Shown here: in pieces, positions 7,300 to 14,037 of the stretch | How positions within the stretch are numbered: the first letter of the stretch is position 1 | Layout of the letters: the number at the start of each line of letters is the position of its first letter | Source of the DNA: Nitrospiraceae bacterium | GTDB lineage: Bacteria; Nitrospirota; Nitrospiria; Nitrospirales; Nitrospiraceae | Direction: 5' to 3' | DNA length: 17,058 nt | NCBI GenBank assembly: GCA_011391455.1 | Contig: JAABQN010000019.1 | Location: forward strand, 1 to 17,058 | The notes under the pieces: model-generated | Database searches by the model: none | The model's input: the letters and a program-made list of their open reading frames with translations, nothing else | Told to the model about the DNA's origin: nothing | Program-made: the position numbers and the translations under genes

Positions 7300-7349
7300 C
7301 GTCTGGATTGGCTCCCCGGGCAGGAGTCGAACCTGCGACCAGCCGGTTA

Positions 7350-7908
7350 CAAGTGCCCCGATTTTTCAACCGGGCTTGGACTATCTCTTCACCCGCCTGC
7401 ATAAAAAGCAGGGGAGGGTGTCGGGCGCTAGTGAGGCGTTATTGGACGGGTTCCGCAGCCTCTAGTCTCTGCACGTTCCTGCCTACACGCTGACCCTTCG
7501 GCAGGCTTCGCTCAGGGTTCCCATTCCGATTCGTCATGGAATCGGGGCAGGCTTCCCTGAATTCACCCGAAGTTTCAACCACGGTTTCCCGTGGAGGCTG
7601 CAGTGAGGAGTGAATTTCTCTGTGACAGTTTGCGCAGAGGAGTATGCATTTATCTAACTCCGCTCGGATTTTCTCCCAGCTGCGGGTGTATCCCTTACTC
7701 GAGATACCAAAATCCTTCTCGGTCGAAGTCAGATGATGGAACTCCAACGCTTCCATCCACCGATCATAACTACATCTCTGGCAGCGCCCACCTTTGTAGG
7801 TTAAAGCTCTGTAGCGAACCGTCTTCCGTCGTTTGCTGACGGCAGCGATGAGATAGTTGCGACGATCGGCGTATGTGCGGCGCTCCGCCACGAGTCACCC
7901 ACGTTCCT
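7350..7908 (-). ncRNA. Group I self-splicing intron (IC3-like) in tRNA-Asn
   Basis: This 559-nt intron carries the conserved core. GACTA within CAGAGACTAGA (7471-7461) pairs with TAGTC within ATAGTCC (7384-7378) to form P7, and AATTCAGGG (7563-7555) pairs with the CCTGAG that follows to form P4. GCAGCC at 7601-7596 is a six-base internal guide that pairs with exon GGCUGU, ending in the required U-G. Directly after it, CCACGG-GAAA-CCGTGG (7594-7579) forms P2 with a GNRA loop. CACCC/GGGTG (7420-7416 and 7394-7390) fits P8, and 7375-7355 forms a P9-like hairpin. The last base, C on + at 7350, is the terminal G. The layout resembles the cyanobacterial tRNA-Leu and Azoarcus tRNA-Ile introns. About 300 nt of coding sequence separates the 5' splice site from the guide. 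Confidence 0.9.
7439..7891 (-). CDS. HNH homing endonuclease encoded in the intron
   Basis: The 150-residue frame starts at GTG 7891, 18 bases into the intron, with an in-frame TGA two codons upstream. It has a complete HNH zinc-type motif: Cys37-x2-Cys40, the His pair at 52-53, and LLCANCHREIH with Cys86, Asn88, Cys89, His90 and His94. Such enzymes nick or cut intronless alleles and spread the intron. Residues 1-96 lie in the loop of P1. From Leu97 onward, about 54 residues are translated from the internal guide, P2, P4-P6 and P7 of the ribozyme itself and look unlike a protein domain. There is no strong ribosome-binding site (AGGA at 7908-7905, 13 nt away). Whether the tail is functional or just read-through is unknown. 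Confidence 0.82.
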   Translation of the reverse strand: MAERRTYADRRNYLIAAVSKRRKTVRYRALTYKGGRCQRCSYDRWMEALEFHHLTSTEKDFGISSKGYTRSWEKIRAELDKCILLCANCHREIHSSLQPPRETVVETSGEFREACPDSMTNRNGNPERSLPKGQRVGRNVQRLEAAEPVQ

Positions 7909-7966
7909 ACAGCCGGCTGCTCTACCACTGAGCTACCGGGGAATCTGGTCCAGCCGAAACGAACAC

Positions 7967-7972
7967 ATTCTA
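7967..7972 (-). promoter_or_regulatory. Possible -10 element for tRNA-Asn
   Basis: TAGAAT on the - strand lies about 25 nt upstream of the mature tRNA 5' end, which suits a short tRNA leader. No good -35 hexamer is seen at 16-18 nt, so the call is weak. Confidence 0.3.
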
Positions 7973-8112
7973 GCATGAACTGGTAGGGTGGGAGCGAGTA
8001 TTTTTTACAAGAGGAATGGACAGGTTGAGGCCAAGGCTAGCTGAAGTCCGATATTCTCACTTAGTCTCAAGCTCAATCTTCTCTGGTGCGGGTGGCCTTT
8101 TTAGCAGCCCAG

Positions 8113-8382
8113 TTACACGTCGAAATCTTCGGTTTCGTCCTCATTCGAGGTCGCGTCGGTCCTGCCTGCCGAGACGGATGCGTAGTGCTTTGCCCATGTC
8201 AGATAGAGATTCCCACTGTCGCGCATGGTGTCGGCTGCCTTGATAAGTGTCTGCGCCAAATCCGGGTCTTTCCCGCTGGCATGGATCTCAACTGCACGAC
8301 GTTCGAGCACTTTGGGGTACTCGTGGATCAGCCCGGCAATTTCTCGAATGAGCTCATCAATGACATTATCTTCAGCTTCCAT
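8113..8382 (-). CDS. Small helical acidic-tailed protein downstream of the 2-oxoacid oxidoreductase operon
   Basis: The product is 89 residues when started at ATG 8382, which has GGAGG (8386-8392 region) ideally spaced before it. A longer frame to 8418 would start inside a terminator hairpin and is rejected. The protein looks all-helical (DELIREIAGLIHEYPKVLERR and LAQTLIKAADTMRDSGNLYL) with an acidic tail, TSNEDETEDFDV. I do not recognise the family. It lies 85 nt after the delta-subunit gene on the same strand but beyond a strong terminator, so it is either expressed by read-through or from its own promoter. A partner role with the oxidoreductase is only a guess from position. Confidence 0.7.
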   Translation of the reverse strand: MEAEDNVIDELIREIAGLIHEYPKVLERRAVEIHASGKDPDLAQTLIKAADTMRDSGNLYLTWAKHYASVSAGRTDATSNEDETEDFDV

Positions 8383-8405
8383 CTGTTCCTCCAGAATTAC
8401 ATCAA

Positions 8406-8437
8406 CAAAAAACCCCATAGCGCAGGCGCCATGGGGT
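8406..8437 (-). terminator. Intrinsic terminator after the oxidoreductase operon
   Basis: On the - strand ACCCCAT and ATGGGGT (8437-8431 and 8418-8412) form the stem, with GCG/CGC pairing continuing inward, and a run of T follows (A-run at 8406-8412 on the + strand). It lies about 30 nt after the delta-subunit stop codon. Confidence 0.85.
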
Positions 8438-8467
8438 CTTGCGCGGGAGACCCGCTACATGAAACGG

Positions 8468-8746
8468 TTATCCTTGGTAGGCCTGCCCAAGCGCGGCTGA
8501 CTCACCTTTTTTGGACATCAGTTTTCCGGTGGCGCTGACGGCCTGCATGGTGATGGCATAATGCTTGGCTGCGTCGCAGACGACCACGCAGAGGTCACAG
8601 CCTTTACAGCGGTCAATGGTCACTTCGGCCACCATTTTGGTCGGATTGAGGTCAAGGCAATTGGCCTCAGGACAATACATGATGCAGAGCCGACACCCCT
8701 TCTTGGCCACGCATTTCTCATCGATGACTTGGGCTACGTTATACAT
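8468..8746 (-). CDS. 2-oxoacid:ferredoxin oxidoreductase, delta subunit (2[4Fe-4S] ferredoxin)
   Basis: The 92-residue protein carries two iron-sulfur cluster motifs: Cys12, Cys18, Cys21, Cys25 followed by Pro, and Cys47, Cys50, Cys53, Cys57. It is the electron-transfer subunit that relays electrons between the catalytic beta subunit and external ferredoxin. It is the last gene of the operon, 21 nt after the gamma subunit, with AAGGAA before the ATG. A terminator follows. The residues after the second cluster (about 58-92) have no cysteines. Confidence 0.9.
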   Translation of the reverse strand: MYNVAQVIDEKCVAKKGCRLCIMYCPEANCLDLNPTKMVAEVTIDRCKGCDLCVVVCDAAKHYAITMQAVSATGKLMSKKGESAALGQAYQG

Positions 8747-8767
8747 GCGAGCTGGTTCCTTCTCTCG

Positions 8768-9475
8768 TTAAGCCGCAACAGCAGGATTGCCGACTCGCAG
8801 CTCATACTTATTCTTCTCTGCCCATTCACTGGCGATTTCATAGGCCGCCTGCATGGTTGCCAGATTCTTGGCGAGCAACATTTCTTTCTTGGCAAATTTC
8901 TTCTTGATCGCTTCATCTAAGGAGGCGGTTCCACCGGAGGCGACGAACTTTTTCCCGAACCGTTCCTGTAAGGCGCCGTCCAGAGCTTCCATTGAGACGC
9001 ACTTGGTGATACCTGCGACCGATCCGATCATCGACATATTCGTCGATAGCTCGGTGCCGGCCACCTCGATCGCGAGCTCGGTTCCCGCAATGTAAAACAC
9101 TTTAACATTTAGATCATTGAGACGTTCTCGGTCGTCTGCCGACAGAAGCTCCTGGTCGGAGTTGATGATGACGAGGCCACCTTCCTTCACGCCGGAGTAG
9201 AAGGGCATGGTGTAGCTCTTCCCCATGGTGATGACCTGGGGATGAAAGACCTGGATGACGTCGGGAAATACCAACTCGCCACGGTCGTAGATCCGTTCGA
9301 TGCCGATCCGACAATAGCTCTCCGCCGGCGCCATGCGTTTCTCGGCGCCGAAGAAGGGATTGGAGATCGAAAACTTGCCGTCGCGGTTGGCAGCCATAGC
9401 GAGAACATGTGCGGCTGTGACGGCGCCCTGCCCTCCTAATCCAGACATCCGGATGTTCAGTCTTTTCTTGATCAT
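8768..9475 (-). CDS. 2-oxoacid:ferredoxin oxidoreductase, gamma subunit
   Basis: The 235-residue protein begins MIKKRLNIRMSGLGGQGAVT, the GxGGQG start typical of the gamma domain of pyruvate and 2-oxoglutarate:ferredoxin oxidoreductases. Further family blocks are NPFFGAEKRMAP, ESYCRIG and NMSMIGSVAGIT. The domain contributes to CoA binding in related enzymes. GGAGGAG lies 7-8 nt before the ATG. It sits between the beta and delta genes in a tight operon. The final 60 residues are lysine- and alanine-rich and helical. Confidence 0.92.
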   Translation of the reverse strand: MIKKRLNIRMSGLGGQGAVTAAHVLAMAANRDGKFSISNPFFGAEKRMAPAESYCRIGIERIYDRGELVFPDVIQVFHPQVITMGKSYTMPFYSGVKEGGLVIINSDQELLSADDRERLNDLNVKVFYIAGTELAIEVAGTELSTNMSMIGSVAGITKCVSMEALDGALQERFGKKFVASGGTASLDEAIKKKFAKKEMLLAKNLATMQAAYEIASEWAEKNKYELRVGNPAVAA

Positions 9476-9499
9476 GGTCGTCTCTCCTCCAGAATCTGA

Positions 9500-10405
9500 T
9501 TAGGCTCCCTGGGAGGCGAGCTGCTTTGCCGCGGCCTTCTTTTCCTTGTCCTTGGCGGATATCTCTGCCAGGAGCTGCTTGGCCGGCTCGCTGATGTACT
9601 CTCTGTAGGCAAACCGCTCGGTCGGTTTTTCCGAGTCCCGCATTTCCTGGAGCCCTTCCATGCTGTTCTTTCCGATTTCGAGAATGCAAGGCGTATAGAG
9701 CTGGAGGTAGGTCGGGCCGATTTCGCGTGCGATCATGACCGCGTTCCGGACTACTTTCTCCACGAGGGAGGGCTTGCTGACGGTGCATTGGATCACGTAA
9801 TGGCAGCCTGATTCACGAGCGATTTCAGGCAGACGGACCTTGTCGAAGAGCTTCCCAACCGGCGCCATCTTGGCCACGAACCCCTTCTGCATCAGGCCGC
9901 TCTCCTGACCACCAGTATTGGCGTACAGTTCGTTATCGAAGCAAATCGTGGTGAACTTTTCCTGGCGGAACCAGGCTTGAAGTGTCATGTCGAGACCGAT
10001 ATCGACGGTTGCGCCGTCGCCGGCGAGCACGACCACGTCTTTCGTCCGGCCCGGGAAACGGACGCTCAAGGCGCGTTTCAAACCGGAGGCGATGGCGTTT
10101 TGGTTACCGAAGAGAGAGTGAATGTTGTGCACAGCCACCATGGGGAACACCAGGCTGGTGCAGCCGGTGGAGCCGACCATGACGGTGTCTTCGGGGTTAG
10201 GCAATGAGGCCAGGATGTACCGGAAGGCCATGGATTCCGGGCAGCCGGCGCAGAGGGAGTGCTGCTCGATCAGTTCCTTGCTGTTACCGATATCCTTCCA
10301 GCCCCGGTCTTCTTTGCCGTAGGTCGCGCTCTTGACCAGGTCTTGATAGTCGGACGGCATGATGTCGTACAGATCTTCCGAAATCTTAATTTTCTCTTTG
10401 CTCAT
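9500..10405 (-). CDS. 2-oxoacid:ferredoxin oxidoreductase, beta subunit (TPP-binding)
   Basis: The 301-residue protein holds the thiamine diphosphate site: Gly129-Asp130-Gly131 through Asn158 in AGDGATVDIG and FDNELYANTGGQ. Cys52, Cys55, Cys82 and Cys240 fit the proximal [4Fe-4S] cluster (LCAGC, GCTSL, TPC). It is the catalytic half that decarboxylates or, in the reductive TCA cycle, carboxylates the 2-oxoacid. A strong GAGGAGG site lies 6 nt before the ATG. The C-terminus is an extra charged helix (SAKDKEKKAAAK). Whether the substrate is pyruvate or 2-oxoglutarate cannot be told here. Confidence 0.94.
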   Translation of the reverse strand: MSKEKIKISEDLYDIMPSDYQDLVKSATYGKEDRGWKDIGNSKELIEQHSLCAGCPESMAFRYILASLPNPEDTVMVGSTGCTSLVFPMVAVHNIHSLFGNQNAIASGLKRALSVRFPGRTKDVVVLAGDGATVDIGLDMTLQAWFRQEKFTTICFDNELYANTGGQESGLMQKGFVAKMAPVGKLFDKVRLPEIARESGCHYVIQCTVSKPSLVEKVVRNAVMIAREIGPTYLQLYTPCILEIGKNSMEGLQEMRDSEKPTERFAYREYISEPAKQLLAEISAKDKEKKAAAKQLASQGA

Positions 10406-10465
10406 GATGGCCTCCTCAGTGGTGCGTCTTATTCAGGGCGTTCAGTTCTTGCTGCATAGGTGCGA

Positions 10466-11677
10466 TCAACTACCGCGACCGGCCATCGACATGGTGCGCA
10501 TGCCGAGCAGGGTCTTGATTTCTGAAACAATAATTTCCGGTGGCATCGTCATGCCTCCGCAGACACGTGGGCCGGCGTTCACACGTTCACTGTTCGGGAT
10601 GGTGGCTTTAATTTCCTTAGCCAACCACCCGGTTACGTTGAACTCCGGGACGATGATGTGCTTGGCATTTTTCGTGGCTTCACGGATTTCCTCGCCTGGC
10701 CAGGGCCGCAGGGACTTGATCTTTACCAGGCCGCAACGGATGCCTTCGTCCTCAAGGAGCCGGATGGCTTCACGGCCCTGCGATACCGCCGTACCGGAGG
10801 CGACGATGAGAACCTCGGCATCAGTATTTTCTGTTTCGATCAATCCGTTTATCCACTTGATCGTGTGTTTGCGGGACCGCTCCACCGCCGCCCAGACTTC
10901 TTGCTGCCAGGAGGCGTGGGTGGCATAGCTGATGTAGTTGCTCTTCATGACAAACGGATCGCGCATCATCCGAACCGGCGGACATTCCATGTCCATGCAG
11001 GGCACGGGGGAGCGGTAGGGGTCATAGGGCGGAAGACACATGTCTGCCGGGGTAAGATTGACGACGTCCTTGGTGTGCGTCACGAAGAATCCGTCGCAGC
11101 ACAGCGCTAAGGGGAGGTGCACATCGGGCTCTTCCGACACCATGTAGCCTTTGAGAATCCAATCGAAGAAGTCCTGTGCGGTTTCCGCATGCCAGACGAG
11201 CATGCCGGTATTCAAAAGATAGGCAATCTCAAGCGTGTCGGGCTGAATCGACAGAGGTGAATTGATGCCGCGGCAGGTGACGATCATCTGAATCGGCAAC
11301 CGTGCGCCGGACCACATCGGGAAGTTCTCCATCGCGCGCATCGTGCCTGGTCCCGCAGTCGTCGTAAATACCCGAGCCCCACCGAAGGCCGCCCCCGCGC
11401 ATTGCGACATGACGGCGAATTCGCTCTCGCCGCGGAAGTAGTCGCCGATGTAACCCTCGGCAAAGAGTTCGCCGATCAAAGCGGCTGCTTCACTCTGCGG
11501 GGTGATCGGGTATGCGATCATCACGTCGCAGCTGGCTCGCCGGAGCGCTTCTTTGATGACCTCGCTGCCCGTAAAGAACGACGGCGTGCGCGGCGCGTCG
11601 TTCATCATCTTCCAAGTGTCGGTAAAGGTCTGGCCTTTTTTATTTTTTGTGCCGATGACTGAGTGTGTGTCTGCCAT
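10466..11677 (-). CDS. 2-oxoacid:ferredoxin oxidoreductase, alpha subunit
   Basis: The 403-residue product has the pyrimidine-binding domain of the enzyme family. YPITPQSE (residues 56-63) is the signature near the 2-oxoacid site, followed by GESEFAVMSQCAGAAFGGARVFTT in pieces and TTAGPGTMRAMENFP. A C-terminal transketolase-like domain begins around residue 285 (EVLIVASGTAVSQGREAIRLL). An N-terminal extension of about 33 residues precedes the conserved part. AGGAG lies 8 nt before the ATG. The gene is second in the operon, 51 nt after the upstream gene's stop and 60 nt before beta. Confidence 0.93.
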   Translation of the reverse strand: MADTHSVIGTKNKKGQTFTDTWKMMNDAPRTPSFFTGSEVIKEALRRASCDVMIAYPITPQSEAAALIGELFAEGYIGDYFRGESEFAVMSQCAGAAFGGARVFTTTAGPGTMRAMENFPMWSGARLPIQMIVTCRGINSPLSIQPDTLEIAYLLNTGMLVWHAETAQDFFDWILKGYMVSEEPDVHLPLALCCDGFFVTHTKDVVNLTPADMCLPPYDPYRSPVPCMDMECPPVRMMRDPFVMKSNYISYATHASWQQEVWAAVERSRKHTIKWINGLIETENTDAEVLIVASGTAVSQGREAIRLLEDEGIRCGLVKIKSLRPWPGEEIREATKNAKHIIVPEFNVTGWLAKEIKATIPNSERVNAGPRVCGGMTMPPEIIVSEIKTLLGMRTMSMAGRGS

Positions 11678-11728
11678 GGTTCAGTCTCCTTTCACTGTCT
11701 TCAGAACGTCATGCTGCGTGAATTAGCT

Positions 11729-12358
11729 TCAGGCTCCGTTCTTGGCTGACGTCAGCCGTGGTTTAACCGTCCCTTTTAATCTTTTCACGGCATCGGCTAG
11801 TTTCATAATCTTTTCGACGGATGCGTCGCGGAAGGATAACATCGCATCTTCATGACCCGCTTGAGCGCACATGGCAATTGTATAGCAGGAGGTGCCGCCC
11901 CGAATAATTTTGAGCGACAAATTTGCTTGATGGCAGTGGACCCCGATGAACATGCAGCAATCGATTTTGTTGTGCCAGATGGTCAGATTCGGGTGGTTGG
12001 GGTTGATCTCGACTTCAGGATTGATCTTCGGGTATTTGGGGCGATAGTCAGGCATCGGGATCAGCATGGGCGTTTGCCCCGGCTGCACGCATTCCTTAAT
12101 CGTGTTGTACAAGTGGCGGATGGCCGTGGCCTTTTTGGCCGCCTTCTCATTCCAGGCCCATAGGACTAAGGGGCCTGGGAAGAGGGTCGGCACCTTGGCC
12201 ATGAGAAATTGTTTCGCCGCTTCCTCGTACGCCTTTTCCTCTGGAACGATGACACCGTTGATATGAGCTTCCCCAGGATCCGGTAAGCAAATACCCATAC
12301 TCGCTGCCGATGGAGGAAGGAAATGTTCCGGGCCTGGCAGGACACGATACTGAGTCAT
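11729..12358 (-). CDS. Fifth (epsilon-type) subunit of the 2-oxoacid:ferredoxin oxidoreductase, probable
   Basis: This 209-residue protein opens the operon. It has no iron-sulfur motif of the usual spacing but is cysteine-rich in the middle (DCCMFIGVHCHQANLSL and SCYTIAMCAQAGHED). Five-subunit enzymes of this family are known from Hydrogenobacter, and Nitrospira genomes carry a similar extra gene; I recall homologues annotated as CO-dehydrogenase beta (epsilon/CdhB-like) family. From this and its position I infer a structural or assembly subunit of the oxidoreductase. Its own activity is unknown. The ATG lies about 220 nt downstream of a consensus promoter. Confidence 0.75.
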   Translation of the reverse strand: MTQYRVLPGPEHFLPPSAASMGICLPDPGEAHINGVIVPEEKAYEEAAKQFLMAKVPTLFPGPLVLWAWNEKAAKKATAIRHLYNTIKECVQPGQTPMLIPMPDYRPKYPKINPEVEINPNHPNLTIWHNKIDCCMFIGVHCHQANLSLKIIRGGTSCYTIAMCAQAGHEDAMLSFRDASVEKIMKLADAVKRLKGTVKPRLTSAKNGA

Positions 12359-12586
12359 TGGAGTTCACTTTCCGAAAGGGGTAAATAACGAGAAGCCAAG
12401 GTCTTCCGATGATTCTTAGTGTCCAGTACTCTAAGCTTTTTCCGTGCTCCCTGCAACCTCACAGAAGCCCCACGACCGAGAAATTTTGGGCTACCGAACC
12501 AGGGAGGCTTAGGCCTTTTGTCCTGCATGAGGGCATTGCCTCTAGGCTGCACTCGCGCGCACCTAGCATGCATTTAAGCAGTTTGC

Positions 12587-12616
12587 ATTATAGGGTCTGC
12601 TTCTCCAAGCTGTCAA
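12587..12616 (-). promoter_or_regulatory. Consensus sigma-70 promoter of the oxidoreductase operon
   Basis: On the - strand TTGACA (12616-12611) and TATAAT (12592-12587) are both perfect matches, separated by 18 nt. The predicted transcription start is near 12580. The promoter points into the operon that starts at 12358. Confidence 0.8.
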
Positions 12617-12632
12617 ACCCATCGGTAGGCAT

Positions 12633-12646
12633 CCGATAGCTATCGG
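12633..12646. promoter_or_regulatory. Perfect 14-bp palindrome upstream of the promoter
   Basis: CCGATAGCTATCGG is fully self-complementary and lies 17 nt upstream of the -35 box. An additional ATCGG half-site lies at 12621-12625. It could be a regulator site, or a leftover of a terminator for the upstream TPR gene; no T-run follows in either direction. Confidence 0.35.
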
Positions 12647-12699
12647 CTCGTTTGCTCGCGCAGAAGACGCAAGCACAAAGCCTGATATATTGCGCGGTG

Positions 12700-13977
12700 T
12701 TATGGTAATTGCTTGCAGGCTGGAATGGATCCGAGGGCACAGGCTCTTTCAAGGTCCTCCTTGGCGAGCTCCCCTTGTAGCCGTTTCCGATACAATTTTG
12801 CTCTGGCCGTCAGGGCTGCAACATTCGTAGGGTCCACTTGAATAACGATGGACAGATCCGCAAGCGCCTGTTCCGGCTGATTCAGCTTAAGGTAAATCTT
12901 GCTCCTCAGTGCATAGGCCTCTTTGTGATAGGGAATCCAGCTTTCATGCGTCGGGGCATTGAGGAGCTTCTGCAGCGTGGCTAACGCGGGATGCCATTGT
13001 TTGGAGTCTGCCTGGTGCCGGGCTTTCGTTGTGGAGAGACTGATCAGGTGCTGGCGGGCGATATCGGCGAATGGGTCGAGCTCAAGAACCTGTTCGTAGG
13101 CAGCAGCAGCCTCGTCTGGTTGTTTCAGCCAGACGAGGACATCCCCTTTCCCAATCCATGCCCATACATTTTTAGCGTCGAGTGCGATGGCGCGCTCGAA
13201 GTCTGTCTTCGCTTTATTCAGATAGTCCTTGTATTCCGAGGATTGCGCCTGTTGGGAGAAGGCGAGGGAGACCAGCTGGAGATAGGTTTGCCCTCGCACA
13301 ATCAGTGGATCGACGTAGTGATCGTCAAGAGTGGTCGCGTCGGTGCTGAGCTGGATCTTGTCCCGCAGATTCGATGTATGGAGCGCAGTCTCGAGTACCG
13401 CACGCGCCTGTAGGTGTGAGGCGGATTTCCCGTTTGGATTGATTGCCAACATTCGGACGCCGACCGGTTGATGTTGAAGCTCTTTCAGCTGCGAACGTAA
13501 TTGGTGATTCTCCCGCTGCAGCTGGCGAAAGTGTTGGGCGAGTTGCTGTTCGGATTGCAGTCGGCGTATCGCATCCGTCAGACTGTCGATATCGACAGTG
13601 GCGCGAATGCGTATGAAGAAGACGGGACGATCACGCTCGAAGGAGCGGCTGGATTCGAGGATTTCCGTTTCTGTAATAGCCGCAGCAATCGTTCTGATTT
13701 CCAGCGAGCTGGCTTGCGTGCTTCTCCCGCCAGATTCTTTTTCCACATCATGAAATGTGGATTCGAGATAGACCCCCGCTTCTTCTACTGCTTTGCGTTG
13801 GGCCCGTTGAAGGACTTTCTCTTCTGCGCCAGCCAGAGTGTCGCCGTCCGCCATAACGTATTGACTGTCGGCAATGACGGTTTTCGAGGAGGCGCTGAAG
13901 GCAGAGGGCTCCCATAGAAGGAGCGCAAGAAGGAGCGTAAAAAGGGAGGGATAGGATAGCCGCCGATACAGTTCCAT
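12700..13977 (-). CDS. Exported TPR-repeat protein
   Basis: The 425-residue protein begins with a signal peptide (MELYRRLSYPSLFTLLLALL core, likely cut after SAFSA near residue 29), so it should act in the periplasm or outer envelope. Residues about 30-135 (with AQRKAVEEAGVYLES and FFIRIRATVDID) resemble the FlgT/LPP20-like fold seen in lipoprotein-like secreted proteins. A probable coiled coil follows at about 140-170 (LQSEQQLAQHFRQLQREN). Several TPR units fill residues 215-420 (for example NVWAWIGKGDVLVWLKQPDE and YALRSKIYLKLNQPEQALAD). The ATG at 13977 has no clear ribosome-binding site. The function is not identifiable; a scaffold role is typical of TPR proteins. Confidence 0.82.
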   Translation of the reverse strand: MELYRRLSYPSLFTLLLALLLWEPSAFSASSKTVIADSQYVMADGDTLAGAEEKVLQRAQRKAVEEAGVYLESTFHDVEKESGGRSTQASSLEIRTIAAAITETEILESSRSFERDRPVFFIRIRATVDIDSLTDAIRRLQSEQQLAQHFRQLQRENHQLRSQLKELQHQPVGVRMLAINPNGKSASHLQARAVLETALHTSNLRDKIQLSTDATTLDDHYVDPLIVRGQTYLQLVSLAFSQQAQSSEYKDYLNKAKTDFERAIALDAKNVWAWIGKGDVLVWLKQPDEAAAAYEQVLELDPFADIARQHLISLSTTKARHQADSKQWHPALATLQKLLNAPTHESWIPYHKEAYALRSKIYLKLNQPEQALADLSIVIQVDPTNVAALTARAKLYRKRLQGELAKEDLERACALGSIPACKQLP

Positions 13978-14037
13978 CGGACAACTATACCGCTCAATGG
14001 GTAAGGGGGCAATGCGTTCGGAGCGCCAGACCTCCGG

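Larger units (their letters stand above)
7309..7942 (-). tRNA. tRNA-Asn(GUU), interrupted by a group I intron
   Basis: The 5' exon is 7942-7909 (34 nt): acceptor TCCCCGG, TA, D arm GCTC-AGTGGTA-GAGC, then GCCGG and CTGT. The 3' exon is 7349-7309 (41 nt): TAA, CCGGC, variable TGGTC, T arm GCAGG-TTCGACT-CCTGC, acceptor CCGGGGA, discriminator G and encoded CCA. Joined, they make a 75-nt cloverleaf in which every stem pairs perfectly and the anticodon loop is CTGTTAA, anticodon GTT (Asn). The break falls after U35, between the second and third anticodon bases. The 5' exon ends in U and the intervening sequence ends in G, as group I splicing requires. tRNA-Thr(UGU) is the alternative reading of the 3' half, but it would need an intron ending in U and does not fit the discriminator and acceptor pattern as well. 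Confidence 0.9.
12359..12699 (-). other. Promoter and long structured leader of the oxidoreductase operon
   Basis: No gene is visible in these 341 nt. On the - strand a promoter lies at 12616-12587, and transcription from it would give about 220 nt of leader before the first gene. The leader can form several hairpins: CTAGG...CCTAG near its 5' end, GAGG...CCTC, and a long stem closed by CTCCCTG/CAGGGAG with AGCCC/GGGCT inside. A further hairpin closed by CTTAG/CTAAG lies nearer the start codon. No T-run follows any of them. A weaker second promoter (TTGCAG, 17 nt, TAGAGT) may lie inside. The palindrome at 12633-12646 lies just upstream of the main promoter. Confidence 0.5.

Noticed and set aside
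7309..7349. Reading the anticodon loop as CTTGTAA, i.e. tRNA-Thr(UGU)
   Set aside because: It would need an intron ending in U and a 5' exon ending after U33; the Asn reading satisfies both group I splice rules and the guide pairing.
7140..7493. + strand frames across the tRNA 3' half, with a stretch like GLAPRAGVEPATSRLQ
   Set aside because: This is the well-known false protein produced by translating the antisense of a tRNA T arm; the region is explained by the tRNA and intron on the - strand.
8383..8418. Longer start for the 89-residue protein
   Set aside because: It begins inside the terminator stem and T-run; the internal ATG at 8382 has a proper ribosome-binding site.
9114..9788. 224-residue - strand frame overlapping the beta and gamma subunit genes
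   Set aside because: Composition is Arg/Gly/His-rich with no motif; it is the out-of-frame shadow of two well-supported genes.
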